A stretch of DNA of 64,000 nt from an uncultured Robinsoniella sp. (lineage in GTDB: Bacteria > Bacillota > Clostridia > Lachnospirales > Lachnospiraceae). The DNA lies in the NCBI GenBank assembly GCA_900540475.1, contig UQGG01000006.1:1-64000 (forward strand), written 5' to 3'. Shown here piece after piece: positions 50,301 through 59,457 of this stretch. Each line of letters opens with the position of its first letter. Positions within the stretch are counted from its first letter, which is position 1. Made by a program: the position numbers and the translations under genes. A model generated the notes under the pieces. The model was given only the letters and a program-made list of their open reading frames with translations, did no database searches and was not told the origin of the DNA.

Positions 50301-52589
50301 ATGGTAAAATTATACGATAATGGCGTATACCTGCTGAACGGGACAGAAATTGTGGAAGACAACAGCGAGGCTGCTTCCGTTCTCAAAAGCAAATTAGGCG
50401 ATAACGTTCCTGCAAAAGCCGAGGCTGCCAAAAATACAATTGCTTACGGTATTTTAGAAAGCCATAATACTTCCGGAAATATGGATAAGCTGAAGATTAA
50501 ATTTGACAAGCTCACATCCCATGATATTACGTTTGTGGGCATTATCCAGACAGCACGAGCTTCAGGGCTGGAAAAATTCCCGGTACCATACGTTTTGACA
50601 AACTGCCATAACAGCCTCTGTGCCGTTGGCGGAACAATCAATGAAGATGACCACATGTTTGGATTAACCTGTGCCAAGAAATACGGCGGAGTATATGTGC
50701 CTCCCCACCAGGCAGTTATCCACCAGTTTGCCAGAGAAATGCTTGCAGGCGGAGGAAGAATGATCCTGGGATCTGATTCCCACACACGCTATGGTGCACT
50801 GGGGACAATGGCAATGGGTGAAGGCGGACCGGAGCTTGTAAAACAACTGCTGTCCAAAACTTACGATATTAATATGCCGGGAGTAGTAGGCGTTTACCTG
50901 GATGGAGAACCGGTTAAGGGTGTCGGACCTCAGGACGTTGCCCTGGCAATTATCGGAGCGGTATTTGCCAACGGATATGTGAATAATAAAGTAATGGAAT
51001 TCGTAGGTCCTGGAGTGGATAAGCTGAGTGCTGACTTTAGAATTGGCATTGACGTTATGACTACGGAGACCACCTGCCTGTCATCCATCTGGAAGACTGA
51101 CAGTGAGATTAAAGATTTCTATGACATTCATGGAAGAAGTGAAGAGTATAAGGAACTTGCTCCTGGAGCGGTAACTTACTACGACGGTATGATCTATGTG
51201 GATTTAAGCCAGGTCAGACCAATGATCGCAATGCCTTTCCACCCAAGCAATACATATACCATTGAGGAGTTAAATGCTAACTTAATGGATATTCTTGCAG
51301 ATGTGGAGAAGAAAGCGCTGGTAAGCCTGGACGGAGCCGTAGACTTTACCTTAAAGGACAAAGTACGGGGCGGAAGACTCTACGTAGATCAGGGTATTAT
51401 TGCAGGATGCGCCGGAGGCGGATTTGAAAATATCTGTGATGCAGCGGACATCTTAAAAGGTGCCAGCATCGGATCAGATGAATTTACCCTCAGCATTTAT
51501 CCTGCAAGTACGCCGATTTATATGGAACTTGCGAAAAACGGAAGACTTGCGGAATTAATGGCAACCGGTGCCATTGTGAAGACAGCATTTTGCGGTCCTT
51601 GCTTTGGTGCAGGCGATACACCTGCTAATAATGCATTCAGTATCCGCCATTCAACCAGAAACTTCCCTAACAGAGAAGGAAGTAAGCTGCAGAACGGACA
51701 GATCTCTTCCGTAGCCCTTATGGATGCACGTTCCATTGCGGCAACAGCTGCTAATAAGGGGTATCTGACAGCGGCAACGGATGTGGATGTAAATTACAGC
51801 AATCCAAAATATTTCTTTGATAAGAGCATCTATGACAACCGTGTATTCGACAGCAAAGGCGTTGCAGATCCTTCCGTTGAAATTAAGTTCGGACCGAATA
51901 TCAAAGACTGGCCGGCAATGTCCGCTCTTACTGACAACATGATCCTTAAGGTTGTTTGTGAGATTCACGATCCGGTTACAACAACGGATGAATTGATTCC
52001 TTCCGGAGAGACTTCATCTTATCGTTCCAACCCACTGGGGCTGGCTGAATTTACTCTGTCCAGAAAAGACCCGGCTTATGTTGGACGTGCGAAAGAGGTA
52101 TATGCGGCTGAAAAAGCAAGACTTACCGGCGGTGCACCATATGATGCACTGGCTGAATTAGAGCCGGTTGTAAATACGATTCATACCTTGTATCCAGATG
52201 CAAATGAGAAGAATACCGGAATCGGAAGTGCCATCTTTGCGGTAAAACCGGGTGATGGTTCAGCACGTGAGCAGGCTGCGTCCTGTCAGAAGGTGCTTGG
52301 AGGATGGGCAAATATCGCAAATGAATATGCGACAAAACGTTACCGCTCCAATCTGATCAACTGGGGTATGCTTCCATTCCTGGTAGATAAAGGCGATCTT
52401 CCGTTTAAAAACGGAGATTACATCTATGTGCCGGATGTGCGTAAGGCAATAGAAGACAAAGCAACGGATATCAAAGCTTATGTAGTGGGCGACACAATGA
52501 AAGAGTTCACGCTTAAGATGGGCGAACTGACAGATGATGAAAGAACCATCATTTTAAAAGGTTGTTTAATTAATTACTATAAAGGTTAA
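50301..52589 (+). CDS. aconitase-family hydratase
   Basis: A 762-residue enzyme of the aconitase/isopropylmalate isomerase superfamily. Family segments include GRMILGSDSHTRYGALGTMAMGEGG in two halves, SVALMDARSIAATAA and a swivel domain in the last 200 residues (RSNLINWGMLPF). Candidate Fe-S cysteines lie in IIAGCAGGGFENIC and AFCGPCFGAGDTPAN. These differ from the canonical aconitase ACTNSS and GPCIGQ motifs, so the substrate is probably not simply citrate. AAAGGAG precedes the ATG. It may convert a hydroxy-acid under control of the CdaR-like protein. Confidence 0.82.
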   Translation: MVKLYDNGVYLLNGTEIVEDNSEAASVLKSKLGDNVPAKAEAAKNTIAYGILESHNTSGNMDKLKIKFDKLTSHDITFVGIIQTARASGLEKFPVPYVLTNCHNSLCAVGGTINEDDHMFGLTCAKKYGGVYVPPHQAVIHQFAREMLAGGGRMILGSDSHTRYGALGTMAMGEGGPELVKQLLSKTYDINMPGVVGVYLDGEPVKGVGPQDVALAIIGAVFANGYVNNKVMEFVGPGVDKLSADFRIGIDVMTTETTCLSSIWKTDSEIKDFYDIHGRSEEYKELAPGAVTYYDGMIYVDLSQVRPMIAMPFHPSNTYTIEELNANLMDILADVEKKALVSLDGAVDFTLKDKVRGGRLYVDQGIIAGCAGGGFENICDAADILKGASIGSDEFTLSIYPASTPIYMELAKNGRLAELMATGAIVKTAFCGPCFGAGDTPANNAFSIRHSTRNFPNREGSKLQNGQISSVALMDARSIAATAANKGYLTAATDVDVNYSNPKYFFDKSIYDNRVFDSKGVADPSVEIKFGPNIKDWPAMSALTDNMILKVVCEIHDPVTTTDELIPSGETSSYRSNPLGLAEFTLSRKDPAYVGRAKEVYAAEKARLTGGAPYDALAELEPVVNTIHTLYPDANEKNTGIGSAIFAVKPGDGSAREQAASCQKVLGGWANIANEYATKRYRSNLINWGMLPFLVDKGDLPFKNGDYIYVPDVRKAIEDKATDIKAYVVGDTMKEFTLKMGELTDDERTIILKGCLINYYKG

Positions 52590-52598
52590 TAATAGAAG

Positions 52599-52648
52599 GA
52601 CAAAGGCATAGTCTTATACAAAGGACAATGCTTTTGTCTTTTGCTTTT
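52599..52648 (+). terminator. terminator after the hydratase gene
   Basis: GACAAAGGCAT (52599-52609) pairs with ATGCTTTTGTC (52628-52638) with one G-T pair, followed by a T-rich stretch. Confidence 0.75.
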
Positions 52649-52808
52649 AGAGGAAATTCCACATCTAATATTTGGAGAGTGTTTATGTTAAAACACAATC
52701 TAACACAGACTTTACAAAAAACAGACTTTGGTTTTATGTTAAACTGCTACAATCAGGAAAAGCGGACTGTGTTCTGCTTACGACAAAATGAAACAGGAGG
52801 AATGTTCT

Positions 52809-53108
52809 ATGAATCAAATTTATTCGAAACAATCTTTCAAGGTTTACCGTGCAGATGGTGGTTTTGTGGTACATAATACAGAAAAGAGATTTGAGGAGGG
52901 ACACACGCATCTTAGCAGTTTTAAATCAGCCAAGTATCTGGTGGATCTGGCACTTCACAAAAGCCTGCCATACCACCTGGATACCTACCGGTTAGTCAGT
53001 CTTGCCAGAATCAGTATTGATGAAGAATACAAGTCAAAAGTTATGGAGTTGGTTTCCAATAAAAGAAAAAAGGATAAGTATGTTAACAGCAGGAGAAAAT
53101 GCGGTTAA
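52809..53108 (+). CDS. hypothetical small basic protein
   Basis: A 99-residue soluble protein with a strong AGGAGG eight bases before ATG 52809. It starts MNQIYSKQSFKVYRADGGF, has a helical middle (FKSAKYLVDLALHK) and a Lys/Arg-rich end (NKRKKDKYVNSRRKCG). I do not recognise a family. It stands alone between two terminators, so it is transcribed separately; a TTTACA/TATGTT pair at 52711-52740 (18-base spacer) could be its promoter. Confidence 0.6.
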   Translation: MNQIYSKQSFKVYRADGGFVVHNTEKRFEEGHTHLSSFKSAKYLVDLALHKSLPYHLDTYRLVSLARISIDEEYKSKVMELVSNKRKKDKYVNSRRKCG

Positions 53109-53150
53109 TCTGACAGCGCTGTAACGATCTCAGCGCTTATAAAAGCAAGT

Positions 53151-53191
53151 AGAGTTGTCACTTAATAGGGAAAAGTGACAGCTCTTTTTTT
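53151..53191 (+). terminator. rho-independent terminator
   Basis: AGAGTTGTCACTT (53151-53163) pairs with AAGTGACAGCTCT (53173-53185) with one G-T pair, followed by seven T residues. Confidence 0.93.
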
Positions 53192-53339
53192 GCGTTCACA
53201 GAATTTTCAGAAAAAAAACACATTTTAATCTAATAAAAAACACATTTGTCTCGTAATTTAGATAGGAGCAAACACGCTCCGGGGCATCATCAATGCTGTG
53301 CCGGGAAGCTGCTATGTGAATGAAAAAGGAGGAAGAAGT

Positions 53340-54434
53340 TTGATAGAAGTAAAGAATTTAGTCAAAAGGTATGGAGATCATCTTGCTGTAGATGACCTTA
53401 GTTTTTCTGTTGAAAAAGGTCAGATCTATGGGTTTCTGGGTCCCAATGGCGCAGGGAAATCCACCACAATGAATATCATTACCGGTTATATCGCATCAAC
53501 GGGAGGCAGTGTAAGCATTAATGGGCACGATATTTTAGAGGAGCCGGAAGAGGCTAAGAAATGCATCGGATATCTTCCTGAACAGCCACCTCTTTATTTT
53601 GATATGACCGTCTGGGAATATTTGAAATTTGTTGCACAGCTGAAGAAAATCCCCAAGGATCAGCGTCTGGAAATGATAAACGAAGTCATGGAGATGACGA
53701 AGATCACCGATATGAAGAACCGTTTAATTAAGAATCTGTCAAAGGGCTACCGCCAGAGAGTAGGGCTTGCTCAGGCGATTATGGGATACCCGGAAGTCAT
53801 TATACTGGATGAGCCCACAGTTGGACTGGACCCCAAGCAGATCATTGAGATTCGGGAACTCATTAAGAGCCTGAGTCAAAAACATACCGTTATTTTAAGT
53901 TCCCATATTCTGTCAGAGGTTAGTGCTGTCTGTGATTATGTTATGATCATTGCCCACGGAAAACTGGTGGCAAGTGATACCCCTGAGAACCTGAGTAAAC
54001 TTATGCAGGGAAGTGAGACACTGAACCTGAGAGTGAAGGCAGGCAGGTTAGAAGCGGAGGAGGTCCTTAAGGAAATTGAGAACATAGAAGAGTGGAATTT
54101 CCGGGATTCCGATGAGGAAAATACCATAGACATTGAAGTGAGGGCAAAAGACCAGGCGGATGTGAGAGAAGAGATCTTCTTCGGAATGGCTAAGGCACAA
54201 TACCCGATTCTAATGATGAGGTCCACTAAGGTATCACTGGAGGATGTATTCCTGGAACTCACAGCGGATGATAAAAAGGTCACAGATGAAACCCATGGTG
54301 AGGATAAGGATTACGACGAATCACAGAGCGAACAGGAAGCAGACTTTGAAGAACAGTATGGGGAACCTGATTTAGATCTGCAAGAGGAAGAAAATGAGGA
54401 AAAGGAGGAGCAGGTTCATGACAGCGATTTGTAA
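53340..54434 (+). CDS. Gld-type ABC transporter ATP-binding protein
   Basis: A 364-residue ATPase. Walker A GPNGAGKST, a normal Q-loop YLPEQPPLYFDMTVWEY, signature LSKGYRQRVGLAQA, Walker B VIILDEPTVGLDP and switch His SSHILSE. An extension of about 60 residues after the ATPase ends in a very acidic tail (EEENEEKEEQ). I choose the TTG at 53340, seven bases after AAGGAGG, over the GTG at 53298. It overlaps the permease gene by 17 bases. The four-gene set resembles GldA-GldF-GldG exporters plus a DUF4340 protein, widespread in Firmicutes without gliding. Confidence 0.88.
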   Translation: MIEVKNLVKRYGDHLAVDDLSFSVEKGQIYGFLGPNGAGKSTTMNIITGYIASTGGSVSINGHDILEEPEEAKKCIGYLPEQPPLYFDMTVWEYLKFVAQLKKIPKDQRLEMINEVMEMTKITDMKNRLIKNLSKGYRQRVGLAQAIMGYPEVIILDEPTVGLDPKQIIEIRELIKSLSQKHTVILSSHILSEVSAVCDYVMIIAHGKLVASDTPENLSKLMQGSETLNLRVKAGRLEAEEVLKEIENIEEWNFRDSDEENTIDIEVRAKDQADVREEIFFGMAKAQYPILMMRSTKVSLEDVFLELTADDKKVTDETHGEDKDYDESQSEQEADFEEQYGEPDLDLQEEENEEKEEQVHDSDL

Positions 54435-55281
54435 AAAAGAGGTGAAATCTTATCTGACTTCCATGACGGGCTATGTGTTTATTGCGTTCATTTTATTATT
54501 GGCAGGCGTGTATTTTACTGCTTATAATCTCCAGATGGGCTACCCCATTTTCGGCTATACCTTATCAGCAATAACTTTTGTTTTTCTCATTATAACTCCC
54601 ATTTTGACCATGCGTGTACTGGCGGAAGAAAAGAAACAGAAGACGGACCAGCTGCTGCTCACTTCCCCTCTGTCCGTGAAAGATATCGTACTGGGGAAAT
54701 TTACAGCGTTAATGGTAATCTTTCTGATTCCCATGATTATACTTTGCATCTATCCCATTATTCTAAAGAATTTCGGCACCGTATCCCTTAAAATGGCTTA
54801 TGTTGCAGTCATTGGATTTTTCCTTTTGGGATGTGCCAATATTGCTATTGGGATCTTCTTATCCTCCATAACAGAGAGCCAGATCATAGCAGCAGTGGTT
54901 ACCTTTGTCGTACTTTTTATCTGCTATATGATGAGCGGTATTAAAAGCTTTTTTTCGGAAACGGCAATTACTTCACTCATTGCTTTTTCGGCAGTACTTC
55001 TGGTGTGCTGCGGGATTATTTACATGGTGATGAAGAATTTATTTACGGTATGTCTGGTGGCAGTTATAGGAGAGGCAGCTCTGCTTGTTCTGTACACTGT
55101 TAAGCAAAGCCTCTTTGAAGGAGCAATACAGAAGGTATTGGGTATTTTTGATATTTCCAGCCATTTTGACAACTTTGTCAGCGGAATTCTGGATATTGGA
55201 GGAATCATATACTTTTTATCTATTATTGCTGTTTTTCTGTTCCTGACGGTACAGTCAATACAGAAGAGACGCTGGAGCTAG
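54418..55281 (+). CDS. ABC-2 permease (GldF-like)
   Basis: A 287-residue membrane protein with about six helices. It begins MTAICKKEVKSYLTSMTGYV, typical of GldF-type permeases, and carries the MRVLAEEKKQKTDQLLLTSP loop found in this family. The start at 54418 follows AAGGAGGAG located within the ATPase gene. The next gene begins 12 bases after its stop. Cargo is unknown. Confidence 0.87.
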   Translation: MTAICKKEVKSYLTSMTGYVFIAFILLLAGVYFTAYNLQMGYPIFGYTLSAITFVFLIITPILTMRVLAEEKKQKTDQLLLTSPLSVKDIVLGKFTALMVIFLIPMIILCIYPIILKNFGTVSLKMAYVAVIGFFLLGCANIAIGIFLSSITESQIIAAVVTFVVLFICYMMSGIKSFFSETAITSLIAFSAVLLVCCGIIYMVMKNLFTVCLVAVIGEAALLVLYTVKQSLFEGAIQKVLGIFDISSHFDNFVSGILDIGGIIYFLSIIAVFLFLTVQSIQKRRWS

Positions 55282-55293
55282 AGGAGGCTGATT

Positions 55294-56724
55294 ATGAAAA
55301 TAAAAAACATTTTTCCGAAATGGAGCAACAAAAAAGTAAAAAACGGCTCTTACAGTATAGCCATTACGGTGATTGTCATCGCCATTGTAATAGTAATTAA
55401 CCTGGTGGTAGGGCAGCTTCCCGGTAAATACACCAAACTGGATTTCAGCGATAACAAACTCTATACCATTGGAGACAAGACAGAGGAAATCATGAAGGGA
55501 TTAAAGAGCGATGTCACCCTGTACCTGATTGCACAGAACGGACAGGAAGACAGTACCTTAAAGGAAGTGCTGGATCGGTATCAGGATCTGTCGTCTCATG
55601 TAAAAGTGGAAATCAAAGATCCCGCGCTGTATCCCAACTTTTCCTCGCAGTATACGGATGAGAAGGTAAGCAGCAACAGCATTATTGTCGTGGGCGATAA
55701 GAGAAGCAAAGTTGTTAATTACAGCGATATCTACGAAACCACAGTGGATTACAATACTTATTCCACCCAGGTCACCGGGTTTGACGGTGAGGGGCAGATT
55801 ACCAGTGCCATTTCCTATGTAACATCGGAAGAACTTCCTGTGATGTACGTATTGGGGGGCCACGATGAGGCATCTGTCAGCACCACGATGAAGTCTGCAA
55901 TTGAAAAGGAAAATATAGAGATTAAGGATCTGAATCTGGTATCCCAGGAGTCAGTACCCGAGGATGCGGACTGCCTGTTTATTTTCTCACCTGCCAAGGA
56001 CATCTCAGCTGACGAGGCAGCGAAGATCATCGATTACTTAAAAGCCGGTGGCAAGGCAATGATTGTCTCAGACTATACCGGTACCGATATGCCTAATTTC
56101 GAATCAGTATTAAAGGAATATGGCGTAGAGACAATGGGCGGCGTAGTGATCGAAGGAGATGCAAATCATTATGCATCGGGAAATCCGCTATACCTTCTTC
56201 CCAATATGGGAAGCCACGAAATCGTCAGCAGTTTGAGCGGCCGTTATATATTAATGCCGGTGGCACAGGGAATTCAGACGCTGGATGATAAAAGAGAAAC
56301 GGTAACCGTCAGCAGCCTCCTTACAACATCGGATTCAGCTTATATAAAAAAGGATGCAGAAAATATGACGAGTCTGTCCAAAGAGGACGGGGACGAAACA
56401 GGTGCATTTGATGTGGGTGCTGCAATTACAGAAACCGTGGATGACAAAGAAACAAAGCTGGTATACCTCACAAGCGGCAACCTGTTAAATGAACAGATTG
56501 ACAGTGCGGTATCCGGTGCCAATACAGAGCTTCTGACAAATGCACTCAGCTGGATGTGTGACCAGGAGGCAAGTGTTTCCATTCCAAGTAAGAGCACCCA
56601 GGTGAGCTATCTGACCATTACTTCAGCAGCCTCCGCATTCTTAAGTTCCCTTGCAATTGTAATCCTGCCGCTGATCTGTCTGCTGACAGGTGGAGTAATC
56701 TGGTTTAGAAGGAGAAAACGATAA
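55294..56724 (+). CDS. GldG-like auxiliary protein (ABC_transp_aux)
   Basis: A 476-residue protein with an N-terminal helix (about 18-40), an extracytoplasmic domain of about 400 residues and a C-terminal transmembrane helix (about 448-470) followed by RRRKR. The stretch LDFSDNKLYTIGDKTEEIMK marks the GldG family. A DUF4350-like core follows with GGKAMIVSDYTGTD. It overlaps the next gene by one base. It probably forms the external module of the exporter. Confidence 0.85.
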   Translation: MKIKNIFPKWSNKKVKNGSYSIAITVIVIAIVIVINLVVGQLPGKYTKLDFSDNKLYTIGDKTEEIMKGLKSDVTLYLIAQNGQEDSTLKEVLDRYQDLSSHVKVEIKDPALYPNFSSQYTDEKVSSNSIIVVGDKRSKVVNYSDIYETTVDYNTYSTQVTGFDGEGQITSAISYVTSEELPVMYVLGGHDEASVSTTMKSAIEKENIEIKDLNLVSQESVPEDADCLFIFSPAKDISADEAAKIIDYLKAGGKAMIVSDYTGTDMPNFESVLKEYGVETMGGVVIEGDANHYASGNPLYLLPNMGSHEIVSSLSGRYILMPVAQGIQTLDDKRETVTVSSLLTTSDSAYIKKDAENMTSLSKEDGDETGAFDVGAAITETVDDKETKLVYLTSGNLLNEQIDSAVSGANTELLTNALSWMCDQEASVSIPSKSTQVSYLTITSAASAFLSSLAIVILPLICLLTGGVIWFRRRKR

Positions 56725-57959
56725 TGAAGAAAAAGAAGAAATTAATAGGGTTGCTTACTGCTCTTGTTGTATTAATTCTTCTGACTGCAGCGTATTTCTG
56801 CCTGAAAAATTATAACAAAGAGCAGGAGGCAGAATCAGAAACAGAAGATACCAGCGTTGCAGTTACTTCCATTGAGGAAACGGATATAACAGGGCTCACC
56901 TATACCCATACCCTGGATAAAGAAAAGCTTGAGTTTAAAAAGGAAAATGACAGCTGGCACTATGCACAAGACGAAAATTTCCCGGTTGACCAGGATAAAA
57001 TGAAAACCCTTCTGGATAACTTCAAAGATATCAAAGCTGTGAGAGATCTGGGACAGCTTGAGAATCTGGAAGATTACGGACTTGAGGAGCCTCAGAATAC
57101 CGTTACGGTAACCAGCAATAATGGAGTAGAGACCGTATTTTACATTGGAAATGAAAATGAAACTACCGGGGATTATTATATGTATATGAATAATCCGGAA
57201 CATGTCTATACCGTAGGCAGCACCTTTGCAAATGCTTTTAACGGAAAGCTGTATGACCTGGTAGTAGACAGTTCATTCCCAAGCATAACCAGCAACAGCA
57301 TCATTAAAGCAGTCGTTGACCAGCAGGATAATCAGCTCACATTAGAGTCCTCCAGGGATGATTCCGCAACGTGGAGCGTAACGGACAGCAAAAATGAGAA
57401 AAAAGAAGCCGATGGAACCAAGTCCAACCAGCTGCTGTCCAATGTCACCAGCTTAAACTTCACGGACTACATTGATTATAACTGTAAGGATCTGGAACAG
57501 TACGGCTTAAAGGATCCGTCAGCAGTCATAACGCTGGACTACACGATTACCAGTGAGGTGCCGGCAGAATCGGGTAGTCCGGAGACAAATGCTGAAAATG
57601 TCAGCGAAGCGGGAACAGCAGACATAGAAAATGTCAGCGAAGCCGGTGAGGCAGAAACAGCAGATACGAAAAATGTCAGAGAAGCCAGTGAGGCAGAAAC
57701 AGCAGATACAGAAAAAACCAGTGAGGGCGCTGCGGCTGAGAAATCCTTGGATGGACAGACAGAAGAGCCTGAGAGCGAAACGGAGAGTACAAAGCTGGTT
57801 ACAGAAGTGAAACAGATCGTGCTTCAGATTGGAAATCAGACGGAAAACGGAGATTACTACGTCAAGACTTCTGACAATAATGAAGTACACACCATGTCAG
57901 CCGATGCGTTAAAGCCATGGCTGGAAGCACAGTACAGTGATCTGTTAAAGGCAGAGTAG
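56724..57959 (+). CDS. DUF4340 domain membrane-anchored protein
   Basis: A 411-residue protein with an N-terminal membrane anchor (about 6-26) and an external DUF4340 domain (beta-rich, VDQDKMKTLLDNFKDIKAVR, then ENLEDYGLEEPQNTVTV). An Ala/Glu/Thr-rich stretch of imperfect repeats (about residues 291-335) interrupts the domain. DUF4340 genes commonly close Gld-type ABC operons. Function unknown; the context suggests a component of the same envelope complex. Confidence 0.83.
   Translation: MKKKKKLIGLLTALVVLILLTAAYFCLKNYNKEQEAESETEDTSVAVTSIEETDITGLTYTHTLDKEKLEFKKENDSWHYAQDENFPVDQDKMKTLLDNFKDIKAVRDLGQLENLEDYGLEEPQNTVTVTSNNGVETVFYIGNENETTGDYYMYMNNPEHVYTVGSTFANAFNGKLYDLVVDSSFPSITSNSIIKAVVDQQDNQLTLESSRDDSATWSVTDSKNEKKEADGTKSNQLLSNVTSLNFTDYIDYNCKDLEQYGLKDPSAVITLDYTITSEVPAESGSPETNAENVSEAGTADIENVSEAGEAETADTKNVREASEAETADTEKTSEGAAAEKSLDGQTEEPESETESTKLVTEVKQIVLQIGNQTENGDYYVKTSDNNEVHTMSADALKPWLEAQYSDLLKAE
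57594..57726 (+). repeat. imperfect coding repeats in the DUF4340 gene
   Basis: Units built on GAAAATGTCAGCGAAGC and GAGGCAGAAACAGCAGATAC recur three to four times and encode variants of ENVSEAGEAETADT. The stretch looks like a recent tandem expansion inside the coding region. Confidence 0.7.
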
Positions 57960-57972
57960 TACTGTAAATTAC

Positions 57973-58021
57973 AAAGGCAGGTTCAGCATTTCCAAATGAG
58001 AAATGCCTGACCTGCCTTTTT
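57973..58021. terminator. terminator after the Gld-type operon, possibly bidirectional
   Basis: AAAGGCAGGT and CAGCATTTC pair with GAAATGC(CTG) and ACCTGCCTTT across small bulges, followed by T residues. It lies between convergent genes. Confidence 0.88.
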
Positions 58022-58063
58022 ACGATCATATTAAAAAGCAATTTTTCCAAACCTTTCAGGAGA

Positions 58064-59350
58064 TTAATCCTGCGGCTCCTGAATCATCAGTTTAATGATT
58101 TCCTTATCCGTTTCTTTCATCCCTTCTTTTCCGAGAATGCCGATATTCCGGATCGTAGCTTCCACGCCCTTTGTAACAATGCCGTCGCCGCTGTAAAATT
58201 GCTTTCCGTTCTTATACATATAGTACCCCAGAATGCCTGCGTCTACAGAAGCGGCAATCTTAGCCGCACAGGAGGCTTTTGCGCCGTCACAGATGATGCC
58301 GGAGACAATTGCCACAGCGTTTACCAGAGTATGGGCAATTACTTTAAAGTCCCCGCCCATGAGATAAGCAATTCCGGTTCCGCTTCCGCACCCGGCACTG
58401 ACAGCGCCGCAGTATGCCGACAATCTGCCGATTCCAGTCTTCTGGTGTATGGTGATCAGGTTGGATACCACCAGAGCGCGCAGCAGCATTTCATGGCTTA
58501 CTTCCAGCTCTCTGGCATATTCAATAACGGGCAGGGAGGCGCACATACCCTGGTTTCCGCTTCCGGAATTAATGATAACTGGAAGCTCGCATCCGCTCAT
58601 CCGGGCATCTGATCCTGCAGCGGCGGCAGCCTTAGCACGGACTTTGATATCATTGCCGTAGGTGTCCAGAATTACATTGCCGATGTTGGCACCGTAAGTT
58701 CCTTTGAGACCCTCCTGGGCGATTGCAGAATTATAGGCAATCTGGCGGTCGAGCACCTCACTGACATCATCCGGGTCCACTGAATCTGCAAAATCTACAA
58801 TGCTCTCCACATCCAAAAGACTGCGGTCCGTGAGATGAGTCTCAGCCAGTGCAGTTACCCCCGCTTCATAGAGTATCTTTTTATCTTTTTCGATATACAC
58901 AATATTAGTATGGTAATCACTGACTCGCAGGTTCACACAGGATTCTCCGGCAGACAACAGAAGAATGATATCGAATATTTTATCGGTATCTGCTTCCCTG
59001 ACCACAACGGGTATATCGGTGAGTGCCTGCTTCATCTTTACTTTTTCCTCCGCCGTTACCTGTGAGATTACTTCCAGCTTTTTATCCGCATCCCCCGCAA
59101 TGACTCCGGCGACCACAGCTGCGGCGATTCCTTTTAAGCCTCCGGTATTGGGGACAATTACGCTCTTTACATTTTTTATAATATTACCACTCACCTGTAT
59201 CTCGATGTGCTGTGGCATGCACCCCAGTATTTCACGGGCTTTCGCAGCCCCGTAGGCAATTGCAATTGGTTCGGTACATCCCATGGCTGGTATTAATTCT
59301 TCCTTTAGGATCTGGACATAGGTCTGGTATTTGAGATCTGTTTTTTTCAT
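58064..59350 (-). CDS. L-cysteine desulfidase family protein (CyuA/YhaM, UPF0597)
   Basis: A 428-residue enzyme of the CyuA/CdsB family, related to the serine dehydratase alpha chain and predicted to break L-cysteine into sulfide, ammonia and pyruvate using an Fe-S cluster. Candidate cluster cysteines are in IPAMGCTEPIAIAYG (about residue 25), GNQGMCASLPV and ICDGAKASCAAK, and the Gly-rich INSGSGNQG motif is conserved. It is monocistronic on the minus strand. Confidence 0.88.
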   Translation of the reverse strand: MKKTDLKYQTYVQILKEELIPAMGCTEPIAIAYGAAKAREILGCMPQHIEIQVSGNIIKNVKSVIVPNTGGLKGIAAAVVAGVIAGDADKKLEVISQVTAEEKVKMKQALTDIPVVVREADTDKIFDIILLLSAGESCVNLRVSDYHTNIVYIEKDKKILYEAGVTALAETHLTDRSLLDVESIVDFADSVDPDDVSEVLDRQIAYNSAIAQEGLKGTYGANIGNVILDTYGNDIKVRAKAAAAAGSDARMSGCELPVIINSGSGNQGMCASLPVIEYARELEVSHEMLLRALVVSNLITIHQKTGIGRLSAYCGAVSAGCGSGTGIAYLMGGDFKVIAHTLVNAVAIVSGIICDGAKASCAAKIAASVDAGILGYYMYKNGKQFYSGDGIVTKGVEATIRNIGILGKEGMKETDKEIIKLMIQEPQD

Positions 59351-59457
59351 AAGCGGCTCCCTTATCTATTCTGGCATACGTGCATTCCGGTTTGTAAACA
59401 CGCTCTGGTGATTGGATGGTGTAGTTATTATTATCATAAACAGTTATAAGACTGAAG

